This document shows, piece after piece, positions 9,084 to 17,624 of a DNA stretch of 64,000 nt. The position numbers were made by a program, and so were the translations under genes. Location: contig NZ_VKHQ01000003.1 in NCBI RefSeq assembly GCF_009792795.1, forward strand, positions 611,601-675,600. Direction: 5' to 3'. Numbering within the stretch: position 1 is the stretch's first letter; each line of letters starts with the position of its first letter. The notes beneath the pieces were generated by a model. The model was not told the DNA's origin. It was given only the letters and a program-made list of their open reading frames with translations, and made no database searches. The DNA comes from Cognatiluteimonas profundi (GTDB lineage: Bacteria; Pseudomonadota; Gammaproteobacteria; Xanthomonadales; Xanthomonadaceae).

Positions 9084-10289
9084 TCAGGACGGCGCGCGCT
9101 GGTCGCAGTAGTCGACCGGCGCGGACGGCGGCCTGCCCGCAGCCGACCCCACGCTGCGATCGAGCAGCAATTCGTCGTACACGGCGATGGTCCTGGCGAT
9201 CACCGATCGTTCGTCGAATTCCGCCAGTGCCTTCTCGCGTGCGCAATCGCCCAGCCTCGCCAGCAACGCGCGATCGTCGTCCAGTTGCCTGAGCGCATCG
9301 GCAAGCGAGTGCGCGCTGCGCGGCTCGACGTGCAGGCCGTCCACGCCGTGCGTGCCCACGACTTCACGGCAGCCGGCCATGTTGGTTGTCACCAGCGCCA
9401 AGCCGCAGGCCGCGCCTTCGATCAGGCTTTTCGGCACGCCCTCGCGGTAGTAACTGGGGAGCGCCATGACGTCGACCGAACGCAGCAATGCAGGCATGTC
9501 GTCGACATGACCAAGCCAGGTGACGCACCCTTCCCTGACCCAGGCCTCGACCTGCTCGTGGCCGACCGAACGCGGATTGCCGGGATCGGGCGTTCCGGCG
9601 ATCCGGAAATCGATGCTCCTGCCCTCCTGTTTCAGCAGGCGTGCCGCCTCGACGTATTCGCCGATACCTTTTTCCCACAACAGGCGCGCGGCGAGCACGA
9701 CGCGCAGCGGCGGGCGCCCGGCCGGTCGCTCGACCGGGGTGAAGCGACTGATGTTGACGCCGGAACTGCGGATGACGCGGATCTGCTCCAGCGGGACCAT
9801 GCGCGAGCTGACGAACGCTTCCGCGTCGTCGGGATTCTGCAGGATCAGTCGCGATCTCCTGCCGCCAAGCGTGCCGCGCATCAGCAGCTTGACGACCGGC
9901 CGCAGGGCCCGCGCGAGCGCACGGTCGCTGGTGAAGACGTAACCCATGCCCGCCACGGCATTGATGACGACGGGAGTTCGCGCCATGCGCGCTGCCATCG
10001 CGCCATACACCGCGCACTTGACCGTGAAGTTGTGCAGCACATCGGGGCGCTCGGCCTTCAATACCCGCGCCAGCCGATGGACAGTCAGCAGCTCACGCAT
10101 CGGATTCAGGCTCGCGCGATCCATGTCAAGCGTGATCCAGCGCAATCCATGGCCGGCGAATCGCCCGCCGAACTCCCCCGGCGGCGACAGCATCACCACT
10201 TCGTGTCCGTGCGCCATCAGCTCCAGTGCCGTCGACAACCGGAAGTTGTAGAGGTACCAGTCGGTGTTGGCGTAGAGAACGAACTTCAT
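9084..10289 (-). CDS. GT4-family glycosyltransferase
   Basis: 401 residues from ATG 10289 (MKFVLYANTDWYLYNF); the frame continues upstream to 10337 but without glycosyltransferase character. GT-B fold: the N-terminal acceptor half carries HGHEVVMLSPPGEFGGRF. The C-terminal nucleotide-sugar half has LLWEKGIGEYVEAARLL and the EX7E region EGVPKSLIEGAACG. It is the only clear glycosyltransferase in the locus, so it would add one sugar to the lipid-linked intermediate begun by the WecA-like enzyme. Remaining sugars must come from enzymes elsewhere or the repeat unit is very short. Donor and acceptor are unknown. Confidence 0.88.
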   Translation of the reverse strand: MKFVLYANTDWYLYNFRLSTALELMAHGHEVVMLSPPGEFGGRFAGHGLRWITLDMDRASLNPMRELLTVHRLARVLKAERPDVLHNFTVKCAVYGAMAARMARTPVVINAVAGMGYVFTSDRALARALRPVVKLLMRGTLGGRRSRLILQNPDDAEAFVSSRMVPLEQIRVIRSSGVNISRFTPVERPAGRPPLRVVLAARLLWEKGIGEYVEAARLLKQEGRSIDFRIAGTPDPGNPRSVGHEQVEAWVREGCVTWLGHVDDMPALLRSVDVMALPSYYREGVPKSLIEGAACGLALVTTNMAGCREVVGTHGVDGLHVEPRSAHSLADALRQLDDDRALLARLGDCAREKALAEFDERSVIARTIAVYDELLLDRSVGSAAGRPPSAPVDYCDQRAPS

Positions 10290-10296
10290 TGTCGGG

Positions 10297-11451
10297 TCAG
10301 CCTCGCCTGTGCGGGCGCTTGTGCGGGTCGACGACAAAACGTTCGTCCTCGGCGGCCGCCAGTCCCGACAGGAACATCGACGGCAGGATCAGGAACAGCA
10401 GGAAGCACGAGGCGTAGCGAATGCCGCTGCCTGGGTTGTAGATGCCGAACGGCACGTAGGAAACGAGCATCACCGCGACCGCCGGCAACCAGCCCAGCAC
10501 CAGGATCTTGCGCACGATGCCGCGCGGCGACCTGCGCAGCGCCACGTTGAGCGAGTACAGCAATACGAGGACCACCGTCAGGCCCGACAGCAGGAACGGC
10601 AGCATCACCGGGCGAGCCATGACCTCGCCGGGTGTCGGGCCCACCAGCGCGAGCGGCAGCGTCCACCACAGGCTCTTGAAGAATCCCGCGGTGGTGTCGA
10701 TGTTGATCCACGTCCGGGTCGTGTCCGACGCAATGGTGAAGAAGGTCTTCGCCTTGGGAAGCACGTCGTTGGCGATGTAGTCATCGACGGTTGGCCACAC
10801 GGCCAACAGCACGATCGTCGCGATCGCCGCGAACGCCAATGCCTGGACACCCGCGCTCAATGGCGTCCGCGGTCCCCACGCATAAAGCAGGAACATCAGC
10901 AGGAACAAGCCTGCACCCATGCCGAACGGCGCGCGGATGAACGTCATCCCGGCCACGCACACCAGCGCCAGCAACAACCGATGGAACCCCCTCTTCAGGA
11001 GGTAACCGACCACTGCGCCCATGAAGAAGCCGAGCAGGCCGATGAACAGCGATTCGCGACCGATGACCGATGCCCACACACCGAAATTCGGCAGCAACAG
11101 GATGGCCAGCAGGGGCCATCGGTAGCGGTCGTGCACCTTCGCCTGGGTGATCAGGTAACACACGCCACTGGCCGCGAACAGCGAGTACACGAGGTGCGCC
11201 AGCAGGTCCACGTGGACGATTCCCATCAACGTGGTGGCGATGAGGGTGATGAACCGGGTGCGGGCATCGCCGGTCTCGTCGTACGCGCCGGTCAGGTAGG
11301 AGTTGGCGTCGCCGAGTTGGCTGAAGTGGCTGTAGACGAAAACGGAAAACAGCGTCCAGCAGATGAAGATCGCGTAGGTACTGGCCAGCGTCAGCCGACG
11401 GGGCTGTTCGACCTCCCGCTCTTCAATGATGTCGATGGGCTCCAGGCGCAT
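10297..11451 (-). CDS. Polytopic inner-membrane protein of the polysaccharide locus (possible Wzy-like role)
   Basis: 384 residues with about ten hydrophobic segments. No clear O-antigen ligase motif was found, so naming it a polymerase is only positional inference: the locus has Wzx, Wzc and Wza analogues but no other Wzy candidate. ATG 11451 with AAGGCGAC is preferred. A GTG at 11529 that overlaps the flippase stop (GTGA) has a good GAGAGGA, but the 26 codons it adds (several TTT, TCA, TAT, CAA) do not match the GC-rich third-base use of real genes here. An RGIVRKILVLG loop and an acidic, charged C-terminus are visible. Confidence 0.75.
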   Translation of the reverse strand: MRLEPIDIIEEREVEQPRRLTLASTYAIFICWTLFSVFVYSHFSQLGDANSYLTGAYDETGDARTRFITLIATTLMGIVHVDLLAHLVYSLFAASGVCYLITQAKVHDRYRWPLLAILLLPNFGVWASVIGRESLFIGLLGFFMGAVVGYLLKRGFHRLLLALVCVAGMTFIRAPFGMGAGLFLLMFLLYAWGPRTPLSAGVQALAFAAIATIVLLAVWPTVDDYIANDVLPKAKTFFTIASDTTRTWINIDTTAGFFKSLWWTLPLALVGPTPGEVMARPVMLPFLLSGLTVVLVLLYSLNVALRRSPRGIVRKILVLGWLPAVAVMLVSYVPFGIYNPGSGIRYASCFLLFLILPSMFLSGLAAAEDERFVVDPHKRPHRRG

Positions 11452-11525
11452 GTCGCCTTGATACGGCCCGTTGCGTGACAGAGCCGTAAATGAATGCGAA
11501 AAATCCGCCGGGTTCTCGGGTCCGT

Positions 11526-12908
11526 TCACACAGCGTTTCCTCTCGCGGCTTTCTCGTTGCGACGCCTGTGGAAGCGCCGGACGCCCAGCATCGTGCCCAG
11601 CAGCAGGACGGCCTCGCCGGCAACGGTTGCCCACGCCGCACCACCGCCGCTGTAGCGGGGAATCAGCAGGACGTTCAGCACGATTGCGACGACGGTTGCC
11701 ACGCCCATCGCATACACGCGATAGCGCATGTGGTCTTCGGTCAGCAACGCCGAGCCCATGGCAGTCGACAGGAAGCGGATCGGCGGACACAGCGCCAGGA
11801 TGTACAGGATGTCGATGACGCCGCGATAGCGTTCGCCGAAGACAATGGGCACGATCCAGGGGGAGACCACCACCAGCGCAACGCTCACCGCGATGCCGAG
11901 CAGGAACATCGCCACGTTGCCCTGGCGGTACACGGCCCAGAACTTCGGCACGTCATGCGCCGCCCAGCGGTGCAGCTTCGACATCAGGTACTTCTGGTAG
12001 ATGGTCGCCGGAATCAGGTAGATCGCCGTCATGATCGCCAGCGCGATGCTGTACATGCCGGCCTGCGCATCGCTGTGCAGGTACTTGAGCAGGATCGTGC
12101 TGATCTGGAAGAAGACCGGATACAGGATCGCGAACACGCCATAGGCCCAGGCCTGGGACCAGAGCTCGCCGATTCGCGGATGCGGTCCGGCCGGCACGGC
12201 CGCGGCTTCGCGCGGCCCGTGCCCATGCAGGTCCATCTCCCCCCGCATCATCCGGCGGATGTGCGGAAACGCCGAGCCGAAGACGAGCAACGCGATCAGG
12301 CTGTAGCTGACTGCAACGAACTTGCCAGTCAGCTGCGGCACCAGCAGCAACGACAGCGCCACCACCAGCCGGCTCGCCGGGATGGCCATCTGCCACAGCG
12401 CCATTTCCCCGTAACGCTCCTCCAGGCGCAACTTGTTGCTCATCAGGTCGATGGCCAGGAAGCTCAGCACGACGGGCGACAGCACCACCAGTGCGAAGCG
12501 GGTTCCGTTGGCGGGCGCGACCAGCACCGCCCAAGCGATGATGATGGCGAATGCGACCAGGGTCGTGCCATGGGTGAAGCGCAGCGACGGGGTCAGCCAG
12601 CGATTGGCGCCCCATCCCTCAACGCCGTAGGCCTTGAGGCGGAACTGCGTGAGGCCGAAGCCTGCCAGCGGCGCGACCATCGTCACAGTCGCCAGCGACG
12701 AGGCGAACAAGCCGTACGCCGACGGCCCCAGCTCGCGCGCAAGCAGTGTCTGCGTCGCGAAAACCATGCCCGCGCCAAGGGCCGTCGCCACGCCGAGCAT
12801 GGAAACGGTCGTCAGTGCCCGGCGCCAGCCAGGGATCATCCTGAAGCCGGTGCGGCGGGTGATCGAGGCCGAGGCAGCGACCAGCCCAGCCGCGAAATCT
12901 GATTTCAT
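11526..12908 (-). CDS. Wzx-like polysaccharide flippase (MOP superfamily)
   Basis: 460 residues with 12-14 predicted membrane helices and the RELGPSAYGLFA segment typical of polysaccharide transporters of the MOP/Wzx family. ATG 12908 is chosen because AGGA sits 9 bases upstream; the frame runs further to 12995 without support. It would flip the undecaprenyl-diphosphate-linked repeat unit to the periplasm. It is followed by the polytopic protein at 10297-11451. The stretch 12909-13074 upstream holds a GC-rich inverted repeat that may end the preceding beta-helix transcript. Confidence 0.88.
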   Translation of the reverse strand: MKSDFAAGLVAASASITRRTGFRMIPGWRRALTTVSMLGVATALGAGMVFATQTLLARELGPSAYGLFASSLATVTMVAPLAGFGLTQFRLKAYGVEGWGANRWLTPSLRFTHGTTLVAFAIIIAWAVLVAPANGTRFALVVLSPVVLSFLAIDLMSNKLRLEERYGEMALWQMAIPASRLVVALSLLLVPQLTGKFVAVSYSLIALLVFGSAFPHIRRMMRGEMDLHGHGPREAAAVPAGPHPRIGELWSQAWAYGVFAILYPVFFQISTILLKYLHSDAQAGMYSIALAIMTAIYLIPATIYQKYLMSKLHRWAAHDVPKFWAVYRQGNVAMFLLGIAVSVALVVVSPWIVPIVFGERYRGVIDILYILALCPPIRFLSTAMGSALLTEDHMRYRVYAMGVATVVAIVLNVLLIPRYSGGGAAWATVAGEAVLLLGTMLGVRRFHRRRNEKAARGNAV

Positions 12909-13026
12909 CAAGCCACTTCCTACGATAGCGGCCATGAATGTACAAGCGGCGAAGTGAAGAACCGCTCCACATTCAGTCGGGCTACCACCCCCCATGGCGC
13001 AATGGGCTGGCCCCGGAAACGATGAC

Positions 13027-13050
13027 GGCCCGGGCAGTGACGCCCGGGCC
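13027..13050 (-). terminator. GC-rich hairpin downstream of the first beta-helix gene
   Basis: GGCCCGGGC and GCCCGGGCC are perfect arms around AGTGAC. It lies 25 bp beyond the stop of the gene at 13075-14214. There is no T-run, so it may be only a transcript-stabilising or weak termination structure. Confidence 0.45.
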
Positions 13051-13074
13051 GATCATGTCCCCGCCCCCCGGGGC

Positions 13075-14214
13075 TTACTTGTAGAAGTTGGATCCGATCG
13101 TCACGTTGGTCGCCGTGCTCCTGATCAGCATGTCACGCGAGACCTTGCTGTTATATCCGGTCAGGTAGAAATCGACGCGGTCCTTGTTGCCCAGGCGACA
13201 GTAATTGTTGAAGGAGACATTGTTCTTCATCGTCAGGTTGCTGCCGCTGTAGAACTGGACGCCCGTGGCCGAATTGTTCTGCACCAGGCTGTTCTGCACC
13301 GTCACCTGCGAGCATCCCAGCGTGACCACGCCACAGCTGCCATTGCTCTCGATCGTGCACCCATCAAGGTTGATGTTGGAGGCGCGCTTGTAGATGTTGA
13401 TGCCGTACTTGGCATTGTTGTTCAGGCGGCAATTCTGGATCAGGATGTTGTAGGCCGGATCGGTGTTGTCCGGCTCGATGTCGATCCCGCATTCCGGACT
13501 CGTACCCTTGGTGTAGGAAAATTCGCTGTCATGGACCTGGACGTCGTGGCACCAGGTGAGGCTGAGTCCCTGGCGGCGGTTCTGCGTCGAGACGACATTG
13601 GCGATCACCAGGTCGGAGGTGTTGCCGCCGGTGCAGATGCCGTCGCCGGCGCACTTGCCAACCCACAGGTCGCGGATGGTGACGCCGGTGCAGCCGATGA
13701 TCTGGATGCCATGGTTCCATTCCGACGTACTGGTGCTGACATAGGTGTGCGTGTCGCGATCGCCCATCAACTGACCACCGGCGATCTCCACCTGCGTGCG
13801 CTTGCTGGCAAACAGGATGTAGGCGCGGATGGCCGAGTTGGACTTGGCCTTGAGGATCGCATTGGGATCCATGTTGAGCAGCATGTAGCTGCGCAGGTTG
13901 ATCTTCCTGGTCGGATCGATCAGGTAGGTTCCGGCCGGGACGTTGACGGTGCCGCCTGCCGCCGGTAGCGCATTGATGGCCGCCTGGAACGCCGCCGTGT
14001 CATCGTGGATGCCGTCACCGACCGCGCCATAGGTCTTGACCGACAGGACCGTGGTTCCGCGGGTACGGGTTGGTGGGACATAAGTGGATGCGGCGGCGGG
14101 CAGGCTGATCCCGCCCAGCACGAGGGGAACGCTCAGCAGGACGGAATTGCGCAGGAACTGACGACGGGGCATGCCTGCATTGCAGATCCCAGACAGCACT
14201 TGTTGCTCTTTCAC
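13075..14214 (-). CDS. Tat-exported right-handed beta-helix protein (pectate-lyase-3-like), paralog 1
   Basis: 379 residues from GTG 14214, chosen for the strong GGGAGG five to six bases upstream; an inner ATG at 14172 starts directly at the twin-arginine motif. MPRRQFLRNS plus a hydrophobic stretch and AAAS form a Tat signal. YGAVGDGIHDDTAAFQAAI opens a pectate-lyase-3/GH28-like parallel beta-helix, with NVPAGTYLID shortly after. The family motif NRRQGLSL (about 212-219), then DSEFSYTKGTSPECGIDIEP, is shared with the three neighbouring paralogs. It would act in the periplasm or outside on a polysaccharide as lyase, hydrolase or epimerase; which one is not decidable. Confidence 0.82.
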   Translation of the reverse strand: MKEQQVLSGICNAGMPRRQFLRNSVLLSVPLVLGGISLPAAASTYVPPTRTRGTTVLSVKTYGAVGDGIHDDTAAFQAAINALPAAGGTVNVPAGTYLIDPTRKINLRSYMLLNMDPNAILKAKSNSAIRAYILFASKRTQVEIAGGQLMGDRDTHTYVSTSTSEWNHGIQIIGCTGVTIRDLWVGKCAGDGICTGGNTSDLVIANVVSTQNRRQGLSLTWCHDVQVHDSEFSYTKGTSPECGIDIEPDNTDPAYNILIQNCRLNNNAKYGINIYKRASNINLDGCTIESNGSCGVVTLGCSQVTVQNSLVQNNSATGVQFYSGSNLTMKNNVSFNNYCRLGNKDRVDFYLTGYNSKVSRDMLIRSTATNVTIGSNFYK

Positions 14215-14638
14215 GGAAACCTCCCTCATGGCGCACTTGGCGTGCAGCCGGACACCGGTGGATGACAGCGGAATCACGCGGTTTTCACACCGGCCGGACC
14301 GGCCCCTGTTCCCATGTCAAGGCGGTGTGAACGTGACGTGGCCGAATCTAGCGAACGTCGCGCGCTTGTCATGCACCAATTCGCCGAACTGTGCGCTGGC
14401 TCAACAGTTCACATCGTGGATCGCGCATTCATCTTGTGATTGCGGCCCCTGGCATCCATGCAGCGCCGTGCATGCACCACACTTTGCGCAGCGCCGCGAA
14501 AAGGCCCGAATCCGGGCGCGCTGCACCTGGCCTGCGGGAGCTGGCATCCAGCGTCGCCCCGGGTTGCATGCGGCCACAAAAAAAGGGGCGTTGCTGCCAA
14601 CGCCCCTCGTCATGGTCCCCGCCACGTTTACGCGGCGG
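14215..14638. other. 424-bp intergenic region between beta-helix paralogs 1 and 2
   Basis: Non-coding leader of paralog 1 and tail of paralog 2. It holds the paralog-2 terminator (14578-14606) and, nearer paralog 1, an 8-bp inverted repeat TTCACACC (14284-14291) / GGTGTGAA (14324-14331). The duplicated upstream element found in front of paralogs 2 and 3 was not seen here. No small gene could be supported. Confidence 0.6.
14578..14606 (-). terminator. Rho-independent terminator of beta-helix paralog 2
   Basis: On the minus strand GGGGCGTTG, loop GCAG and CAACGCCCC form a 9-bp stem followed by seven T. It lies about 30 bp beyond the stop of the gene ending at 14639. A textbook intrinsic terminator; it isolates paralog 2 from paralog 1. 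Confidence 0.9.
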
Positions 14639-15811
14639 CTACTTGTAGCTGTTCGTCTGGATGGCGATACCGCCGACCGTGCCCCGGATCAGGATGTCGC
14701 GTTCGATCTTCGACGCCCACCCCGTCAGGGTGAAGGGTGTACGGGTCTTGATGCCACTGCGGGTGTAGTTGCCGTAGGACACCCCACCGGTCACGTTGAC
14801 GCTCGACGATCCGTCGCGGATGAAGATGCCCGTCGCCGAGTTGTAGCGCACCGTGTTGCCGACGAAATGGATGCCGGAACAGTAGTTGGTGACAGCCCCG
14901 CAGCTTTCGTTCCGCTCGATGGTATTGCCCGTCAGCGTGACGTTGCTGACGCGCTTCCAGATGTTGATGCCGTACATGGCGTTGTACTTGAGGCTGCAAT
15001 TCTGGATCACGATGTCGTAGGCGGTGCTGGTGCCATCGGGCTCGATGTCGATGCCGCACTGCGGGCTGGTGCCCTTGGTGTAGCTGAACTCGGAGTTGTA
15101 GACCCGGATGCCGTTGCAACGGGTGAGGGACAGTCCCTGGCGGCGGTTCTGGGTGGACACGATGTTGGCGATGACGACGTCGCTCGCCCCGCCACCCAGG
15201 CACACACCGTCACCGGCGCACTTGGCCACGTACAGGTCACGCACGGTGATGTGGCTCCCGCCGTTGATGCCAATGCCGTGGTTCCACTCGGAGGTGCTGC
15301 CACTGACGTAGTGGTGCGTATCGCGATCACCGATCAACTTGCCGCCCGCGATCTCGACGTTGGTGCGGCCGGTGACGTTCAGGATGTAGGAGCGCGTCGC
15401 TGAATTGGTCTTCGCCTTGAGCGTGGCGTTTGGATCCATGTTGAGCAACATGTAGCTGCGCAGGGTGATCCGCTTCGTCGGGTCGATCAGGTAGGTGCCT
15501 GAGGGGATGTAGACGGTGCCGCCGGTGGACGGGAGCGAATTGATCGCTGCCTGGATGGCCGCGGTATCGTCGCTGGTGCCGTTACCGAGGGCGCCGTAGT
15601 TCTTGACGTTGCGGTAGGCGGTACCGCGGGGGCGGGGGGCCGGGGCATAGGCGGCAGCGGCCGAGAAGCTCACGCCTCCCAGGACCAGCGGCACTGTCAT
15701 GACCATGGAGTTGCGGAGGAATTCCCTGCGGGGCATGTCGGAGCCGCGCGAGCTGGGCACGATTTCGTTTTGATTGACCAATTTTTTGAATCCTGGGCTG
15801 GCGCCGGACAT
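14639..15811 (-). CDS. Tat-exported right-handed beta-helix protein, paralog 2
   Basis: About 390 residues. The start is uncertain: ATG 15811 is given, TTG 15781 has AGGA nine bases upstream, and ATG 15736 begins at the Tat motif MPRREFLRNS. The twin arginine and VPLVLGGVSF core are nearly the same as in paralog 1. YGALGNGTSDDTAAIQAAI starts the beta-helix. The signature STQNRRQGLSL and then NSEFSYTKGTSPQCGIDIEP are retained; IERNESCGAV and repeated Asn-rich coils follow. This is the closest relative of paralog 1. It has its own upstream region (repeat copy A) and its own terminator, so it is a separate transcription unit. Confidence 0.82.
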   Translation of the reverse strand: MSGASPGFKKLVNQNEIVPSSRGSDMPRREFLRNSMVMTVPLVLGGVSFSAAAAYAPAPRPRGTAYRNVKNYGALGNGTSDDTAAIQAAINSLPSTGGTVYIPSGTYLIDPTKRITLRSYMLLNMDPNATLKAKTNSATRSYILNVTGRTNVEIAGGKLIGDRDTHHYVSGSTSEWNHGIGINGGSHITVRDLYVAKCAGDGVCLGGGASDVVIANIVSTQNRRQGLSLTRCNGIRVYNSEFSYTKGTSPQCGIDIEPDGTSTAYDIVIQNCSLKYNAMYGINIWKRVSNVTLTGNTIERNESCGAVTNYCSGIHFVGNTVRYNSATGIFIRDGSSSVNVTGGVSYGNYTRSGIKTRTPFTLTGWASKIERDILIRGTVGGIAIQTNSYK

Positions 15812-15855
15812 GAACAACCGACGTCTTCTCATGGGATTGGGCCTGGGCGGCCCAG

Positions 15856-16028
15856 CGAACCACGACACGAACGGAAAGACGTAAAGGAATGTCTAATCCA
15901 CGTGAAAACGTGTGCGGCAGAGCCTACTGGGCAGTTCGGGCCGTCGTGCAAAGAAAATGTAAAAAGCGCGCGAAGGTCACGGTCGTGACAGCCGCTTCTT
16001 CAGTTTCAATGCAGGTTGCTGACTACGC
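15856..16028. repeat. Duplicated upstream regulatory region, copy A
   Basis: Shares with 17426-17595, in the same order, CGAACCACGnCACGA, CCACGTGAAA, TGCAAAGAAAA followed by a GTnAAAnGCGCG block, GCCGCTTCTTCAG and TGACTACGC. Spacing differs by only a few to ten bases. Copy A includes a perfect small palindrome CACGT-GAAA-ACGTG (15899-15912). It sits directly upstream of paralog 2 on the minus strand, so it probably carries promoter and operator sites. Confidence 0.75.
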
Positions 16029-16065
16029 GGTTTGCACATTGGTGAATGCGCGTCCCGGACAACGG

Positions 16066-16090
16066 AAAGCCCCGGGGCGACCGGGGCTTT
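16066..16090 (-). terminator. Hairpin after beta-helix paralog 3
   Basis: AAAGCCCCGG, loop GGCGA and CCGGGGCTTT form a 10-bp perfect stem 28 bp beyond the stop of the gene at 16118-17233. The T-run is only three bases on the minus strand, followed by CCG, so efficiency is uncertain. Confidence 0.65.
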
Positions 16091-16117
16091 CGCGCTGAAA
16101 CAGGCGCGGGAACAGGG

Positions 16118-17233
16118 TTATTTGTAGAGGTTGGAACCGATGCTCAAGTGCTGCGTGTTGGACGGCTGCTGGATGTCACGGGAAATCGCAGACTTCCATC
16201 CGGTGTAGGAGAAGTCGGGGCTACGGTCGAGGGCGGCGCCCTTCGTGCGGTTGTTGTAGAAGGTGTTCCCCGAGATGTAGATGTAGTCACCGTAGTAGAG
16301 CGCGATGCCCGGGGCGTAGTTCTGCTGCACGACGTTGTTGGTGTAATGGATGTTGTTGGTGCCGGTCTTGCCGTTGACCACCATGCCGTTGCGGCCGTTG
16401 TATTCGATCAGGCACTTGGTCACGGTGACCTGGGACACATTGCTGACGCAATGGACACCGTCCTTGGCATTGTGGTGCAACCAGCAATTCTCGATGTGCA
16501 CGTTCTTGCACGTATAGGTGCCGAGCGGCTCGATGTCGATGCCGAACTCCGGCGCGGTGCCCTGCGTGTAGCTGAACTCCGAGTCGTAGACGGCGATGTT
16601 GCTGCACAGCGTCAGGGACAAGCCCTGGCGGCGGTTGTGGGTCGAGATGATGTTGACGAACATCACGTCGTCCGACCCGCCACCAACGCAGATCCCGTCG
16701 CCCGTGCACTCCGCGATCCGGATGTCGCGGATCGTCAAGCGGTCGCCGTTGGCGATCTGGATGCCATGGTTCCACTCATCCGTCGAACCGGATGCGTACT
16801 TGTGCGTCGCGCGGTCGCCAATGATCTGGCCGCCAGCGATCTCGACTTCCGAGATGTTGTTGATGTAGAGGACGTAGGCGCGCTTCACGGACGACGTCTT
16901 CGCCTTCAGCGTCGCACCATCGGCCATCTGCAACAGCATGTTGCTGCGCAGCCGGATGCCCATGGTGGTGACGGTATCGATCATGTAGGTGCCGGCCGGG
17001 ATCGCGACCGTGCCCCCAGTGGACGGCAGGCTGTTGATCGCGGCCTGGATGGCCTTGGTGTCGTCGGTGGATCCGTCACCCTTGGCGCCATAGTCCTTGA
17101 CGTTGCGAACGGTGGTCCCGCGCTTGCGGGACGTCGGGATGAAGCCGGAGCTGACGATTGCGGAGAAGGCCGGGGCCACGGCGATGGCGCAGGCAGCGGC
17201 GATTGCGGAGGTCAGGAACTTGCGACGATGCAT
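16118..17233 (-). CDS. Tat-exported right-handed beta-helix protein, paralog 3
   Basis: 371 residues from ATG 17233 (MHRRKFLTSA), with a GAGAG element about eleven bases upstream. The twin-arginine signal is followed by an alanine-rich core ending near AFSAIVSSG. YGAKGDGSTDDTKAIQAAI marks the beta-helix entry, and IPAGTYMIDT the first strand pair. The signature appears as STHNRRQGLSL and DSEFSYTQGTAPEFGIDIEP. Compared with paralogs 1 and 2 the residues after GIDIEP diverge (NVHIENCWLHHNAKDGVH), suggesting a different substrate subsite. It has its own upstream region (repeat copy B). Confidence 0.82.
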   Translation of the reverse strand: MHRRKFLTSAIAAACAIAVAPAFSAIVSSGFIPTSRKRGTTVRNVKDYGAKGDGSTDDTKAIQAAINSLPSTGGTVAIPAGTYMIDTVTTMGIRLRSNMLLQMADGATLKAKTSSVKRAYVLYINNISEVEIAGGQIIGDRATHKYASGSTDEWNHGIQIANGDRLTIRDIRIAECTGDGICVGGGSDDVMFVNIISTHNRRQGLSLTLCSNIAVYDSEFSYTQGTAPEFGIDIEPLGTYTCKNVHIENCWLHHNAKDGVHCVSNVSQVTVTKCLIEYNGRNGMVVNGKTGTNNIHYTNNVVQQNYAPGIALYYGDYIYISGNTFYNNRTKGAALDRSPDFSYTGWKSAISRDIQQPSNTQHLSIGSNLYK

Positions 17234-17624
17234 GGAATTGGGTTCTCTCGGGAGTTGGACAGACAGCGTGTCCATCAGGGGGATGAGTTGCGGGAAGATT
17301 CATGGCAAGGCATCCAAGCCCCGCGCGCCTTGGGCACGAGTTCTGTGTTGATCAGCAAAGTCACCGCACCCCAGGTTGTGCCGACTGCTGCCGGCGCCTC
17401 GACGTATTCAGTCCAAACGGACCATCGAACCACGCCACGATCGAGCTGCGGATCGACGTTTATCGATGTCGAGCCCACGTGAAAGCGCGGACCGTGAGGC
17501 TACGGTCCACTGTCGAGTCCAATGCAAAGAAAACGTGAAAGCGCGACGGCGGTACGGCCGCTTCTTCAGCGTTCATCCATGTAACTGACTACGCCTTTCG
17601 GACGACGCCAGCCCCCTGAGGTCG
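17234..17624. other. 391-bp intergenic region with promoter-like repeat copy B
   Basis: Upstream region of paralog 3 and tail of paralog 4. It carries repeat copy B at 17426-17595, within which ACGTGAAAGCGCG occurs twice exactly (17477-17489 and 17533-17545). No believable gene and no clear terminator for paralog 4 were seen. Confidence 0.6.
17426..17595. repeat. Duplicated upstream regulatory region, copy B
   Basis: Second copy of the element at 15856-16028, upstream of paralog 3. Conserved blocks are CGAACCACGCCACGA, CCCACGTGAAAGCGCG, ATGCAAAGAAAACGTG, GGCCGCTTCTTCAG and TGACTACGC. The 13-bp word ACGTGAAAGCGCG appears twice, 56 bp apart. The duplication probably arose together with the duplication of the beta-helix genes. 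Confidence 0.75.

Larger units (their letters stand above)
15812..16117. other. 306-bp intergenic region with promoter-like repeat copy A
   Basis: Upstream region of paralog 2 and tail of paralog 3. It contains repeat copy A (15856-16028) and the terminator-like hairpin at 16066-16090. No open frame here has codon use like the neighbouring genes. Confidence 0.6.

Noticed and set aside
11452-11529. GTG start at 11529 for the polytopic membrane protein
   Set aside because: Despite overlap with the flippase stop and a good ribosome-binding site, the added 26 codons have atypical AT-ending codons; kept as an alternative only.
13027-14265. Plus-strand frames opposite the beta-helix genes
   Set aside because: Valine/aspartate-rich translations that merely mirror the Asn/Ile-rich beta-helix repeats.
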